A stretch of 15,588 nt of DNA from Saprospiraceae bacterium UBA2365 (GTDB taxonomy: Bacteria > Bacteroidota > Bacteroidia > Chitinophagales > Saprospiraceae), in NCBI GenBank assembly GCA_002344345.1, contig DDTL01000051.1, positions 1-15,588 on the forward strand, in the 5' to 3' direction. Of this stretch, positions 15,369 to 15,588 are shown in pieces. Under the pieces are notes generated by a model. That model was not told the DNA's origin. It did no database searches and worked only from the letters and a program-made list of their open reading frames with translations. Position numbers and translations under genes: made by a program. Position 1 is the first letter of the stretch, and every line of letters begins with the position of its first letter.

Positions 15369-15588
15369 CATTTTTTGTATAAGCGGATAAAAGTCTGTAT
15401 TGAAAACCGATTTACAATAAGTCAAAAAAACAATTTGGACCCCAGGCTCTTTCACATTTCCTCCAACTTACTCACATTCATACAATATCCTTCCGAAAAA
15501 TTCAAAAGAGAATAAAATCAAAATTTATATGCGATATATCAGCCTGAATTAAAGTTTGTTACTTATTCGAATCAAGGGTTAAAGTTAA
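15369..15588. other. Right-end region without recognisable features
   Basis: AT-rich sequence after the pseudogene. I see no ORF with recognisable content, no terminator with a U tract and no RNA gene. Confidence 0.5.

Noticed and set aside
15555..15588. tRNA-like T-arm (ttcgaat near 15566)
   Set aside because: The flanking bases do not form a T stem on either strand and no anticodon or acceptor arm can be built.

Overview
The window looks like a chromosomal segment of a Bacteroidota species, probably a Saprospiria-type gliding or environmental bacterium. Four secreted proteins end in type IX secretion (T9SS) type A sorting domains. There is a copper-type TonB-dependent receptor, and several candidate promoters match the Bacteroidota -7 consensus TAnnTTTG. 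Intergenic DNA is AT-rich. The taxon is inferred from protein style only; there is no rRNA or marker gene.

Left part (1-9279): a 361-bp leader without a recognisable gene precedes a large secreted M43-type zinc metalloprotease with a beta-helix region (362-3625). It is followed by three tandem paralogous secreted proteins of 525-526 aa (3682-5259, 5543-7123, 7468-9048). The array is a true tandem duplication. Each paralog is preceded by a copy of the last ~130 bp of the protease gene (its sorting-domain end), the same stop codon and the same hairpin. The two downstream copies are sorting-domain remnants with no protease attached. The paralogs differ in their AT-rich N-terminal halves and are nearly identical in the middle and C-terminus. 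The third is a mosaic of the other two, which points to gene conversion.

Middle part (9280-13541): an inositol-monophosphatase-family enzyme, then a probable copper-handling pair. The pair is a small Cys-Cys-rich exported protein of the HYC_CC_PP type and a TonB-dependent receptor that carries its own N-terminal heavy-metal-binding (HMA-like, CxxC) domain. The receptor gene ends at a strong intrinsic terminator.

Right part (13542-15588): a non-coding stretch with two 22-bp hairpin repeats, a convergent YiiX-type permuted papain-fold hydrolase on the minus strand, and a clearly decayed NAD(P)-binding epimerase/dehydratase-like pseudogene (14712-15368) with frameshifts and three in-frame stops. 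The last 220 bp hold nothing I can assign.

The most unusual structure is the protease-tail/hairpin/paralog tandem array. I see no phage, transposase, CRISPR array, tRNA or rRNA.
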